DNA of 64,000 bases from [Streptosporangium] indianense (GTDB lineage Bacteria > Actinomycetota > Actinomycetes > Streptomycetales > Streptomycetaceae): positions 1-64,000 of the forward strand of contig NZ_JAKEIO010000024.1 of NCBI RefSeq assembly GCF_021474405.1. The letters run 5' to 3'. Positions within the stretch are counted from its first letter, which is position 1. The number at the start of each line of letters is the position of its first letter. Below are positions 1-9,899 of the stretch, in pieces. The notes below the pieces were generated by a model. The model was not told the DNA's origin. It was given only the letters and a program-made list of their open reading frames with translations, and made no database searches. Position numbers and translations under genes: made by a program.

Positions 1-1
1 G

Positions 2-757
2 AGCCCCGCCGCTCCCAAGCAGCGCAAGCGCCGTCGGGGTGGTGCTCGCTTCGCCGGGATGGCGGATGAGGAGGACGTGCCCGTCGCCGTACCGCCCGTC
101 GTCGTGCCGACTCTGCCCGCACCCGCCCCGGCAGCCACCGGTCGCTCCCCTCGCGGCGCGCGCTTCGCCGGGGCCGCCGAGGAGGTCGTGGTGGAGCGGC
201 CGGCGCGGGAGGACGACGCCGTCGGGGCCGCGGACCTGGCCGAAGTCGGACGGACCGTCGACGTGCTGGCCCGCCTGCGGAGCGAGGGGCGCAGCGGGGA
301 GGCCCACGCGCTGCTGGCCGAGGTCGCCGGCTGGGAGCCCGGCCGGTTTCCGCTCCTCGCGGTGCGACTGCACCAGGCGGGGCTGGCCGCCGACTGGCAG
401 ACCCTGCTGTGGGAGGCCGCCTCGCTGCCCGCCGGGCGGCTGGTCGCCGCCGCCGACGCGCTGGCCGCGGCCGGACGGGCGGACGACGGCCGGCAGATGC
501 TGCGGCAGGGGGTCGCGCGACCGGCGGGGGAGATCGGCCGGGCCGTCCTCGGCCTGGTCGCCGAGGGGTGCCACCGCGAGGTGCGGGTGCTGCTCGACGC
601 GTACGTCAGGGCCCGTGCTCCGGAGGAGGCCGCGCGCAGCGCCGAACCCGAGCCGGGGCGCCTCGTACCGCTCCTGCTGGAGGCCGCGCGGGGTGTCTCG
701 GACGAACGGTACTGGGACCTCGTGCACGCCCTGCGGGTCGCCGGGTTCGCCGCCTGA
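2..757 (+). CDS. hypothetical helical protein, 5'-truncated by window edge
   Basis: The reading frame is open from base 2, so the gene begins upstream of the window; an internal ATG at 59 could be mistaken for its start. The visible 251 residues start with a basic stretch (KQRKRRR), continue with a low-complexity Ala/Pro/Val region in which the phrase GARFAG occurs twice, and end in about 170 residues of Ala/Leu-rich amphipathic helices of helical-repeat character. No catalytic motif is visible and I do not recognise the family. It sits 170 bp before the pyrimidine-catabolism genes on the same strand, but a candidate promoter lies between, so a functional link is not implied. Confidence 0.6.
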   Translation, partial: SPAAPKQRKRRRGGARFAGMADEEDVPVAVPPVVVPTLPAPAPAATGRSPRGARFAGAAEEVVVERPAREDDAVGAADLAEVGRTVDVLARLRSEGRSGEAHALLAEVAGWEPGRFPLLAVRLHQAGLAADWQTLLWEAASLPAGRLVAAADALAAAGRADDGRQMLRQGVARPAGEIGRAVLGLVAEGCHREVRVLLDAYVRARAPEEAARSAEPEPGRLVPLLLEAARGVSDERYWDLVHALRVAGFAA

Positions 758-835
758 CCGGTGCGGCCGGGTCCGGGGCGACTCACCCACAGGAGTGCGA
801 ATCGCGCAATGCCCCGCGGGTTGGCGACGATGGTC

Positions 836-896
836 TTGGCAACCCCGTGCCGGAGGCTTACGTTCGTGGCTCTACGGCCCGCTTCTACGGGCGTAG
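836..896 (+). promoter_or_regulatory. candidate promoter and hairpin/operator before the first beta-ureidopropionase
   Basis: TTGGCA at 836-841 and TACGTT at 859-864 are separated by exactly 17 bp, which fits a housekeeping-sigma promoter (-10 of the form TANNNT). Just downstream, 872-881 and 888-896 form an inverted repeat (CTACG, one bulged G, CCCG / CGGGCGTAG with a 6-nt loop) at or just after the expected transcription start. This would suit an operator for the PucR regulator encoded in the same cluster, though that assignment is inference. Confidence 0.4.
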
Positions 897-927
897 AGGC
901 GCAGACGTCGCGTCGAAGGAGCAGCTC

Positions 928-1770
928 ATGGCCAACGTCGTACGTGCCGCCCTGGTCCAGGCCACCTGGACCGGCGACACCGAGTCCATGGTGGCGAAAC
1001 ACGAGGAGCACGCCCGCGAGGCGGCCCGCCGGGGCGCGAAGATCATCGGTTTCCAGGAAGTCTTCAACAGCCCCTACTTCTGTCAGGTCGAGGAGCCGGA
1101 ACACTACCGCTGGGCCGAGCCCGTCCCCGACGGGCCGACCGTGCGGCGGATGCGGGCGCTCGCGCGCGAGACCGGCATGGTGATCGTCGCGCCGGTGTTC
1201 GAGGCGGAACAGCCCGGCTTCTACTACAACACCGCCGCCGTGATCGACGCCGACGGCACCTACCTCGGCAAGTACCGCAAGCACCACATCCCGCAGCTCA
1301 AGGGCTTCCGCGAGAAGTTCTACTTCAAGCCCGGCAACCTCGGCTGGCCCGTCTTCGACACCGAGGTCGGCAGGGTCGGCGTGTACATCTGCTACGACCG
1401 CCACTTCCCGGAGGGCTGGCGCCAGCTCGGCCTCGCCGGTGCCCAGCTGGTCTACAACCCCTCCGCGACCCACCGGAGCCTGTCGTCGCACCTGTGGCGG
1501 CTGGAGCAGCCCGCGGCGGCCGTCGCCAACGGGTACTACATCGCCGCGATCAACCGGGTCGGCCAGGAGGAGTACGGCGACAACGACTTCTACGGCACGA
1601 GCTACTTCGTCGACCCGCGCGGGCAGTTCGTGGGGGACGTCGCCAGCGACAGCGAGGAGGAGCTCCTGGTCCGGGACATCGACCTCGACCTCATCGAAGA
1701 GGTGCGGCAGACGTGGGCCTTCTACCGCGACCGCCGCCCCGACGCCTACGAAGGGCTGGTGAAGCCGTGA
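928..1770 (+). CDS. beta-ureidopropionase / N-carbamoyl hydrolase (nitrilase superfamily), copy A
   Basis: This 280-residue carbon-nitrogen hydrolase should cleave N-carbamoyl-beta-alanine to beta-alanine, CO2 and ammonia in the cytoplasm. The Glu-Lys-Cys triad is intact: E44 in FQEVF, K118 in YRKHHIP and C155 in YICYDRHFPE. ATG 928 has AAGGAG about 7 nt upstream; the open frame extends much further upstream but without a credible start. It is co-linear, without gaps, with the second copy at 4833 and more than half the residues match by eye. The downstream aminotransferase overlaps its stop codon, so the two are probably translationally coupled. N-carbamoyl-D-amino acid hydrolysis is the main alternative. 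Confidence 0.88.
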   Translation: MANVVRAALVQATWTGDTESMVAKHEEHAREAARRGAKIIGFQEVFNSPYFCQVEEPEHYRWAEPVPDGPTVRRMRALARETGMVIVAPVFEAEQPGFYYNTAAVIDADGTYLGKYRKHHIPQLKGFREKFYFKPGNLGWPVFDTEVGRVGVYICYDRHFPEGWRQLGLAGAQLVYNPSATHRSLSSHLWRLEQPAAAVANGYYIAAINRVGQEEYGDNDFYGTSYFVDPRGQFVGDVASDSEEELLVRDIDLDLIEEVRQTWAFYRDRRPDAYEGLVKP

Positions 1771-3053
1771 CCAACGACCTCCTGGGCCGCCACCGGGCCG
1801 TGCTCCCCGACTGGCTCGCCCTCTACTACGAGGAGCCCCTCGAGATCACCCACGGCGAGGGCCGCCACGTCTGGGACGCCCAGGGCAACCGGTACCTCGA
1901 CTTCTTCGGCGGCATCCTCACCACGATGACGGCCCACGCGCTGCCCGAGGTGACCAAGGCGGTGAGCGAGCAGGCCGGGCGGATCATCCACTCCTCGACC
2001 CTCTACCTCAACCGCCCGATGGTCGAACTCGCCGAACGCATCGCCCAGCTGAGCGGCATCCCGGACGCCCGCGTCTTCTTCACCACCTCCGGCACCGAGG
2101 CCAACGACACCGCCCTGCTGCTGGCCACCGCCTACCGGCGCAGCAACACGATCCTGGCCATGCGCAACAGCTATCACGGCCGTTCCTTCAGTGCCGTCGG
2201 CATCACCGGCAACAGTGGCTGGTCCCCGACCTCGCTGTCCCCGCTGCAGACGCTGTACGTGCACGGCGGCGTGCGCACCCGCGGCCCGTTCGCCTCCCTC
2301 AGCGACGACGCCTACATCGCGGCCTGCGTCGACGACCTGAAGGACCTGCTCGGGCACACCCGCGCACCGGCCGCGCTGATCGCCGAACCCGTCCAGGGCG
2401 TGGGCGGGTTCACGGCACCACCGGACGGTCTCTACGCCGCCTTCCGGGAGGTGCTGCACGAGCGCGGCATCCTGTGGATCGCCGACGAGGTGCAGACCGG
2501 CTGGGGCCGCACCGGTGAGCACTTCTGGGGCTGGCAGGCGCACGGGCGGAACGGACCGCCCGACATCATGACCTTCGCCAAGGGCATCGGCAACGGCATG
2601 TCCATCGGCGGGGTCGTCGCCCGCTCCGAGATCATGAACTGCCTGGACTCCAACAGCATCTCCACCTTCGGCGGCACCCAGATCACCATGGCGGCGGGCC
2701 TCGCCAACCTCAACTACCTGCTGGAACACGACCTCCAGGGCAACGCCCGGCGCGTCGGCGGCCTGCTGATCGAGCGGCTGCGGGCCGTCGCCGCGCAGGT
2801 CCCGGCCGTACGGGAGGTACGCGGCCGCGGGCTGATGATCGGCATCGAGATCACCGAACCGGGGACCGACGACGCCGATCCGCAGGCCGCCGCGGCCGTC
2901 CTGGAGGCGGCCCGCGAGGGCGGCCTGCTGATCGGCAAGGGCGGCGGGCACAACACCAGTGCGCTGCGCGTCGCCCCGCCGCTGTCCCTCAACGTCGCGG
3001 AGGCCGAGGAGGGCGCCGCGATCCTCGAGAACGCTCTGCGGAGCATCCCGTAG
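1767..3053 (+). CDS. class III aminotransferase (beta-alanine / AGXT2-like)
   Basis: A 428-residue PLP-dependent aminotransferase. Visible marks are the phosphate-binding stretch TSGTEANDTALLLAT, the IADEVQTGWGRTG segment containing the PLP-contacting Asp, and the Schiff-base lysine K272 in TFAKGIGNG. The GTG start overlaps the stop of the preceding beta-ureidopropionase (GTGA). The context predicts transamination of beta-alanine (or 3-aminoisobutyrate) to malonate semialdehyde, the last step of reductive pyrimidine degradation. A specificity for other omega-amino acids cannot be excluded from sequence. No malonate semialdehyde dehydrogenase is seen in the window. Confidence 0.85.
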   Translation: MTNDLLGRHRAVLPDWLALYYEEPLEITHGEGRHVWDAQGNRYLDFFGGILTTMTAHALPEVTKAVSEQAGRIIHSSTLYLNRPMVELAERIAQLSGIPDARVFFTTSGTEANDTALLLATAYRRSNTILAMRNSYHGRSFSAVGITGNSGWSPTSLSPLQTLYVHGGVRTRGPFASLSDDAYIAACVDDLKDLLGHTRAPAALIAEPVQGVGGFTAPPDGLYAAFREVLHERGILWIADEVQTGWGRTGEHFWGWQAHGRNGPPDIMTFAKGIGNGMSIGGVVARSEIMNCLDSNSISTFGGTQITMAAGLANLNYLLEHDLQGNARRVGGLLIERLRAVAAQVPAVREVRGRGLMIGIEITEPGTDDADPQAAAAVLEAAREGGLLIGKGGGHNTSALRVAPPLSLNVAEAEEGAAILENALRSIP

Positions 3054-3078
3054 CAGTGCACTGAGCAAGGGGCCCGCC

Positions 3079-4677
3079 ATGACGATCACCCTGGATTCCC
3101 TGGAGCCCGCGCTGTCGGTGCGGCGGGTCCTCACCCTGGAGCGGGTACTCGCCGGGGAGCCCGAGGTGGTGGCCGGGGCGGCCCATCTCGACCGGCTCGT
3201 GCGCTGGGTGCACGTCGCCGAGGCGGCCGACGTCGGGGTGATGCTCAGCGGCGGCGAGATGGTCCTCACCACCGGTGTGCTGCTCGCCGGCGACGAGGAC
3301 AAGCAGGCCGACTACGTCCGGTCGCTGCACCGTGCCGAGGCCGCCGCCGTCGTCCTCGGACTCGGCCGTGCCTTCCCCACCGCCCCGGAGGTGATGCGCC
3401 GCGCCGCCGAGCGGTGCGGACTGCCGATGGTCGTGCTGCACCGGCCGTTCCCCTTCGCCGACCTGACCGAGGAGGTCCAGTCTCGCCTGGTGCGGCGCAA
3501 GTTCGCCGCCGTCAGCCTCTCCGAGGCCGTCCGCACCGAACTCACCGCCCTCATCACCGCCGGCGCACCCCTGCAGCGCCTGCTCGACGAGGTCGCCAGG
3601 CACAGCGCCTGCCCGGTCGTCGTCACCAACCTCGCCCACCGCGTCCTCGGCACGGCGGGGGAGCGGCCCGCGGTCGACGACGTGCTGCGCGACTGGGAGC
3701 GCATCGCCCGGCAGGCGTGGGGGCACCACCCAGGCCGTTCAGGCACTGGGGGAGGTAAAGAGGGCGACGGCTGGATCCGGGCCGAACTGGGCGGGCGCGG
3801 CGAACGCTGGGGCCGGATCGTGCTGTGCGGCTACCGCGGCGACACCGCCACCGGACGGCTGCTGGCCGACCGCGCCGCCGAGGCCCTCGTCCTGCACCGC
3901 ATGCTCGGCGGCGGCGCCGCGTGCTCCTGGGAGGAACAGTCCGCGCAGGGCCTGCTCACCGACCTGGTCAGCGGCGTCGTACCGGCGCGGCAACTGCTGC
4001 CCCGGGCGCGGGCGGCCGGACTGCCCGTCAACCGGCGCACCTTCGTGCCGCTGGTCGTCCGCGACGGCGACCCCGCCCGGCTCGAACGCCTCCTACGGCT
4101 GCTGGGCCTGCCCGGACTGGTCGCCGAACTCGCCGACGGGGCCACCGCCGTGCTGCTCAGCGTCCCCCGGGACCAGGACGCGGGCGCCCTCACCGCGCAC
4201 TTCGCCACCCGGCTGCGCACCGAGTCCGGCCCGGACCACACGGTCGTCGCCGCGGCCGAACCCCGCGCCGCATGGGACGACGTACCCAGCGGACTGCGCG
4301 AGGCGCAGCACGTCTCGGACGCCGTGGCCGACTCCTCCGCCGTCCTCGGCCTCCCGCCGGTCGTGCGCCTGAAGGACGTCCACCTGCGGGGCCTGATCCG
4401 GCTGCTGCGCGACGACCCGCACGTGCAGTCCTTCGCGGAGCGTGAGCTGGACGGGCTGCTGCGCGAGAGCGGCGAGGACCTGCTGCCGGTCCTGCGCACC
4501 TACCTCGCCACCGGCCGCAACAAGTCCCGTACCGCTCAGCTCCACCACGTCTCGCGGCCCGCCCTCTACCGCCGCCTGGAGGCCATACAGGTCCGCCTCG
4601 GGGTGGACCTCGACGACTTCGAGCAGGCCGCCTCGGTGCACATCGCCCTCCTCGCACACGACGCGCAACAACAGTGA
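3079..4677 (+). CDS. PucR-family transcriptional regulator
   Basis: A 532-residue regulator. Residues about 10-130 form the N-terminal PucR ligand-sensing domain, and the C-terminal 60 or so residues (LLPVLRTYLATGRNKSRTAQ and following) form the PucR-type helix-turn-helix. ATG 3079 is chosen because an AAGGGG motif precedes it by about 7 nt. It lies 25 bp after the aminotransferase, co-directional with it and embedded in the pyrimidine-degradation cluster, so it is the likely pathway-specific regulator. Family members respond to purine, pyrimidine or amino-acid metabolites; the ligand here is inferred, not shown. Confidence 0.85.
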   Translation: MTITLDSLEPALSVRRVLTLERVLAGEPEVVAGAAHLDRLVRWVHVAEAADVGVMLSGGEMVLTTGVLLAGDEDKQADYVRSLHRAEAAAVVLGLGRAFPTAPEVMRRAAERCGLPMVVLHRPFPFADLTEEVQSRLVRRKFAAVSLSEAVRTELTALITAGAPLQRLLDEVARHSACPVVVTNLAHRVLGTAGERPAVDDVLRDWERIARQAWGHHPGRSGTGGGKEGDGWIRAELGGRGERWGRIVLCGYRGDTATGRLLADRAAEALVLHRMLGGGAACSWEEQSAQGLLTDLVSGVVPARQLLPRARAAGLPVNRRTFVPLVVRDGDPARLERLLRLLGLPGLVAELADGATAVLLSVPRDQDAGALTAHFATRLRTESGPDHTVVAAAEPRAAWDDVPSGLREAQHVSDAVADSSAVLGLPPVVRLKDVHLRGLIRLLRDDPHVQSFAERELDGLLRESGEDLLPVLRTYLATGRNKSRTAQLHHVSRPALYRRLEAIQVRLGVDLDDFEQAASVHIALLAHDAQQQ

Positions 4678-4727
4678 AATACGCGACCACCTGGGAAAAC
4701 GGCGGTGAAACATGGATCCACGAACGA

Positions 4728-4770
4728 GTGACACGGTGGCACGCCGCACGCCCTGGGACGTGACACGGTG
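4728..4770 (+). promoter_or_regulatory. 11-bp direct repeat upstream of second beta-ureidopropionase
   Basis: GTGACACGGTG occurs at 4728-4738 and again at 4760-4770, a 32-bp period of about three helical turns, in the 155-bp gap between pucR and the next gene. A TAGGCT at 4798-4803 could be a -10 element. Spaced identical half-sites are typical of operators; the obvious candidate regulator is the adjacent PucR protein. Confidence 0.35.
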
Positions 4771-4832
4771 CAACTCAAAGACGACGGCGCGACTTCCTAG
4801 GCTCACGGCACACCGAGCGACCGGAGGTCCCG

Positions 4833-5675
4833 ATGAGCCAAGTGATCCGCGCCGCCGTCTTCCAGACCGCCTGGACGGGCGACAAGGAATCGATGATCCA
4901 GGTCCACGAGCAGGCGGTCCGCGACGCCGCCGCTCAGGGTGCGCACGTCCTGTGCTTCCAGGAGCTGTTCTACGGGCCGTACTTCTGCCAGGTACAGGAC
5001 CCCGCCTTCTACGAGTACGCCGAGCAGATCCCCGAGGGTCCCGTCGTCCGGCGCTTCCAGGCCCTCGCGAAGGAACACGGCATCGTCCTGGTGCTGCCGA
5101 TGTACGAGGAGGAGCAGCCCGGCGTCCTGTACAACACCGCCGCCGTGATCGACGCGGACGGCTCCTACCTCGGCAAGTACCGCAAGACGCACATCCCCCA
5201 GGTCAGGGGCTTCTGGGAGAAGTTCTACTTCCGCCCGGGCAACTCCGGCTGGCCCGTCTTCGACACCAAGGCCGGCCGCATCGGCGTCTACATCTGCTAC
5301 GACCGCCACTTCCCGGAGGGCTGGCGCGCTCTCGGCCTCGCGGGTGCGGAGATCGTCTTCAACCCCTCGGCGACCTCCCGCGGCCTGTCCGGCTACCTCT
5401 GGCAGCTGGAACAGCCGGCGGCGGCCGTGGCCAACGAGTACTTCGTCGGCGCGATCAACCGGGTCGGGGTCGAGGAGTACGGCGACAACGACTTCTACGG
5501 CACGTCGTACTTCGTGGACCCGGAGGCCCAGTTCGTCGGCGAGGTGGCGAGCGACAAGGAGCCCGAACTGGTCGTCCGCGACCTGGACATGGCCAAACTC
5601 CGAGAGGTCCGCGACCGCTGGCAGTTCTACCGGGACCGCGCACCCGGCGCGTACGGGCCGCTGACGGCACCTTAG
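4833..5675 (+). CDS. beta-ureidopropionase / N-carbamoyl hydrolase (nitrilase superfamily), copy B
   Basis: A 280-residue paralogue of the protein at 928-1770 with the same triad (Glu in FQELF, Lys in YRKTHIP, Cys in YICYDRHFPE). ATG 4833 has GGAGG 6-8 nt upstream. The two copies differ mostly in the N-terminal 110 residues and near the C-terminus, while the segment around the catalytic Cys is almost unchanged, so catalysis is conserved and substrate contacts may differ. It is followed at about 95 bp by the dihydropyrimidinase that makes its expected substrate. Both copies could act in one pathway, for example on carbamoyl derivatives of uracil and of thymine. Confidence 0.88.
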   Translation: MSQVIRAAVFQTAWTGDKESMIQVHEQAVRDAAAQGAHVLCFQELFYGPYFCQVQDPAFYEYAEQIPEGPVVRRFQALAKEHGIVLVLPMYEEEQPGVLYNTAAVIDADGSYLGKYRKTHIPQVRGFWEKFYFRPGNSGWPVFDTKAGRIGVYICYDRHFPEGWRALGLAGAEIVFNPSATSRGLSGYLWQLEQPAAAVANEYFVGAINRVGVEEYGDNDFYGTSYFVDPEAQFVGEVASDKEPELVVRDLDMAKLREVRDRWQFYRDRAPGAYGPLTAP

Positions 5676-5700
5676 AACGCCCGCAGGGGGACGTCCCTAG

Positions 5701-5721
5701 GGGGCGCGGGGAACTGCGCGA
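5701..5721 (+). repeat. dispersed Streptomyces intergenic repeat, copy 1
   Basis: The 21 bases beginning GGGGCGCGGGGAACTGCGCG are repeated exactly, in inverse orientation, at 34902-34922. The core can fold on itself (GCGC...GCGC). From general familiarity with Streptomyces genomes this core recurs in many intergenic regions; in this window it lies in the leader between a beta-ureidopropionase and the dihydropyrimidinase. Confidence 0.6.
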
Positions 5722-5769
5722 GCAACCATCCACAACCGGCACGCATCCACCGCGAGGAGCGACCACGAC

Positions 5770-7173
5770 ATGAGCAGCCGTACAGTCATTCGCGGCGGCC
5801 TGGTAATCACCGCCTCCGACGAGATCCACGCCGACGTCCTGATCGAGGACGGCCGAATCGCCGCCCTCGCAGCCCAGGGGACACCCGCCGCCGACACCTT
5901 CACAGCCGACCGCACCATCGACGCCACCGGAAAGTACGTCATCCCCGGCGGCGTCGACGCCCACACCCACATGGAGCTGCCCTTCGGCGGCACCTTCGCC
6001 TCCGACACCTTCGAGACCGGCACCCGCGCCGCCGCCTGGGGCGGCACGACGACGATCATCGACTTCGCCGTGCAGAGCGTCGGACACAGCCTGCGCGAGG
6101 GCCTCGACACCTGGCACGCCAAGGCCGACGGCAACTGCGCGATCGACTACGGCTTCCACATGATCGTCTCCGACGTCAACGACCACACCCTCAAGGAGAT
6201 GGACCACCTCGTGGAGGAGGGCATCACCTCCTTCAAGCAGTTCATGGCCTACCCGGGCGTCTTCTACAGCGACGACGGCCAGATCCTGCGCGCCATGCAG
6301 CGCTCCGCCGAGAACGGCGGACTGATCATGATGCACGCCGAGAACGGCATCGCGATCGACGTCCTCGTCGAACAGGCCCTGGCCCGCGGCGAGACCGACC
6401 CGCGCTATCACGGCGAGGTCCGCAAGGCGCTGCTGGAGGCCGAGGCCACCCACCGTGCCATCAAACTCGCGCAGGTGGCCGGCGCGCCCCTGTACGTCGT
6501 GCACGTCTCGGCGACGGAGGCGGTCGCCGAGCTGGCCCGGGCCCGCGACGAGGGGCTCAACGTGTTCGGCGAGACCTGCCCGCAGTACCTGTTCCTGTCC
6601 ACCGACAACCTCGCCGAGCCGGACTTCGAGGGCGCGAAGTACGTGTGCAGCACCCCGCTGAGGCCGCGGGAGCACCAGGCCGCCCTGTGGCGGGGGCTGC
6701 GCACGAACGACCTCCAGGTCGTCTCCACCGACCACTGCCCCTTCTGCTTCGTCGGCCAGAAGGAACTCGGCCGCGGCGACTTCTCCAAGATCCCCAACGG
6801 CCTGCCGGGCGTGGAGAACCGCATGGACCTGCTCCACCAGGCGGTCCTCGACGGCCACATCTCGCGCCGCCGCTGGATCGAGATCGCCTGCGCCACCCCG
6901 GCCCGCATGTTCGGCCTCTACCCGAAGAAGGGCACCATCGCGCCGGGCGCCGACGCCGACGTCGTCATCTACGACCCGCACGCCGAGCAGGTCATGTCCG
7001 CCGAGACGCACCACATGAACGTCGACTACTCGGCCTACGAGGGCAAACGCACCACCGGCCGGGTCGAGACGGTCCTCTCGCGCGGCGAACCCGTCATCAC
7101 CGAGCGGGAGTACACCGGGCGCGCCGGGCACGGCGTGTTCACCCCGCGTTCCACCTGTCAGTACCTCAACTAG
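5770..7173 (+). CDS. dihydropyrimidinase / D-hydantoinase
   Basis: A 467-residue cyclic amidohydrolase that opens 5,6-dihydrouracil (or 5-substituted hydantoins) to the N-carbamoyl amino acid. The binuclear metal site is complete: H65 and H67 in DAHTHME, the carbamylated lysine K156 in TSFKQFM, H189 in MMHAENG, H245 in VVHVS and D321 in STDHCPF. Length and spacing match bacterial hydantoinases. It is followed after 11 bp by the luciferase-like oxidoreductase, whose ribosome-binding site abuts this gene's TAG stop, so they form an operon. The flanking beta-ureidopropionases favour a pyrimidine rather than purely hydantoin role. Confidence 0.92.
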   Translation: MSSRTVIRGGLVITASDEIHADVLIEDGRIAALAAQGTPAADTFTADRTIDATGKYVIPGGVDAHTHMELPFGGTFASDTFETGTRAAAWGGTTTIIDFAVQSVGHSLREGLDTWHAKADGNCAIDYGFHMIVSDVNDHTLKEMDHLVEEGITSFKQFMAYPGVFYSDDGQILRAMQRSAENGGLIMMHAENGIAIDVLVEQALARGETDPRYHGEVRKALLEAEATHRAIKLAQVAGAPLYVVHVSATEAVAELARARDEGLNVFGETCPQYLFLSTDNLAEPDFEGAKYVCSTPLRPREHQAALWRGLRTNDLQVVSTDHCPFCFVGQKELGRGDFSKIPNGLPGVENRMDLLHQAVLDGHISRRRWIEIACATPARMFGLYPKKGTIAPGADADVVIYDPHAEQVMSAETHHMNVDYSAYEGKRTTGRVETVLSRGEPVITEREYTGRAGHGVFTPRSTCQYLN

Positions 7174-7184
7174 GAGTGGCGCAG

Positions 7185-8207
7185 ATGGACTTCGGACTCG
7201 TCCTGCAGACCGACCCGCCGGCCTCGCGGGTGATCAGCCTGATGAAACGCGCGGAACGGAACGGATTCTCGTACGGCTGGACCTTCGACTCCGCCGTGCT
7301 GTGGCAGGAACCGTTCGTGATCTACAGCCAGATCCTGGCCAACACCACGACCCTGAAGGTCGGGCCGATGGTGACCAACCCGGGCACCCGCACCTGGGAG
7401 GTCACCGCCTCCACCTTCGCCACCCTCAACGACATGTTCGGCAACCGCACGGTCTGCGGCATCGGCCGCGGTGACTCCGCGATGCGGGTGGCCGGACGCA
7501 AGCCCAACACCCTGGCCCGGATCAGTGAGGCCATGAAGGTCATCCGGGACCTCGCCGGCGGACGGGAGGCCGACCTCGGCGGCGGCACCGTCGTCCGCTT
7601 CCCGTGGATCAAGGAGAGTGCCGAACTGCCCGTCTGGATGGCCGCGTACGGCCCCAAGGCCCTGAAGATGACCGGTGAGGAGGCGGACGGGTTCATCCTC
7701 CAGCTGGCCGACCTCTACCTCACCGAGTACATGGTCAAGGCCGTGAAGGACGCGGCCGTGGCGGCCGGGCGGGACCCCGCCGAGGTGACCGTGTGCGTGG
7801 CCGCACCGGCGTACGTCACCGAGGACGACTCGCCCGAGGCGCTCGCCCACGCACGCGAGCAGTGCCGCTGGTTCGGCGGCATGGTCGGCAACCACGTCGC
7901 CGACCTCGTCTCCAAGTACGGCGAGCACTCCGCGGCCGTCCCCGACGAACTCACCGACTACATCAAGTCCCGCGAGGGCTACGACTACTCCCACCACGGC
8001 CGCGCCGGCAACCCGGACACCCAGTTCGTGCCCGACGAGATCGTCGACCGGTTCTGCCTGATCGGCCCGGTCGAGAAGCACGTCGAGAAACTGGACGCGC
8101 TGCGCGCACTCGGCGTGGACCAGTTCGCCGTCTACGACATGCACGACGCGCAGGAGGCCGTGATCGAGGCCTACGGATCCCGGGTGATCCCGGCCGTCAA
8201 CGGCTGA
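7185..8207 (+). CDS. LLM-class flavin/F420-dependent oxidoreductase (Mer-like)
   Basis: A 340-residue TIM-barrel oxidoreductase of the bacterial luciferase-like superfamily. Typical stretches are LKVGPMVTNPGTR, NRTVCGIGRGDSAMR and the barrel strand PVWMAAYGPKALKM. It resembles the putative F420-dependent subfamily related to methylenetetrahydromethanopterin reductase (assignment from memory of family features). ATG 7185 has AGGAG 8 nt upstream, overlapping the dihydropyrimidinase stop. Its place inside the catabolic operon, together with the absence of a dihydropyrimidine dehydrogenase, suggests it may act on the pyrimidine ring or a pathway intermediate. That role is inference. Confidence 0.85.
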   Translation: MDFGLVLQTDPPASRVISLMKRAERNGFSYGWTFDSAVLWQEPFVIYSQILANTTTLKVGPMVTNPGTRTWEVTASTFATLNDMFGNRTVCGIGRGDSAMRVAGRKPNTLARISEAMKVIRDLAGGREADLGGGTVVRFPWIKESAELPVWMAAYGPKALKMTGEEADGFILQLADLYLTEYMVKAVKDAAVAAGRDPAEVTVCVAAPAYVTEDDSPEALAHAREQCRWFGGMVGNHVADLVSKYGEHSAAVPDELTDYIKSREGYDYSHHGRAGNPDTQFVPDEIVDRFCLIGPVEKHVEKLDALRALGVDQFAVYDMHDAQEAVIEAYGSRVIPAVNG

Positions 8208-8237
8208 CCTCCTCCGCCGCACCACACCCTGTGAACT

Positions 8238-8265
8238 CCCCCTTCCCAGCGGCTCGGGAAGGGGG
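8238..8265 (+). terminator. GC-rich hairpin between oxidoreductase and permease genes
   Basis: CCCCCTTCCC (8238-8247) and GGGAAGGGGG (8256-8265) form a perfect 10-bp stem with an 8-nt loop in the 138-bp gap. No U-run follows. It could terminate or attenuate transcription, lowering permease expression relative to the enzymes. Confidence 0.5.
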
Positions 8266-8345
8266 CCCAGGACGCCTCACGGCGCACCCCCCATCGGCTC
8301 ACCGCACGGCCTTTCCCGTCCCACCTCGCCTGATTGGCCCGGCCC

Positions 8346-9872
<1,527 letters not shown>

Positions 9873-9899
9873 CGCGGAGCCTCGCTGGAGGGCGGCCGG

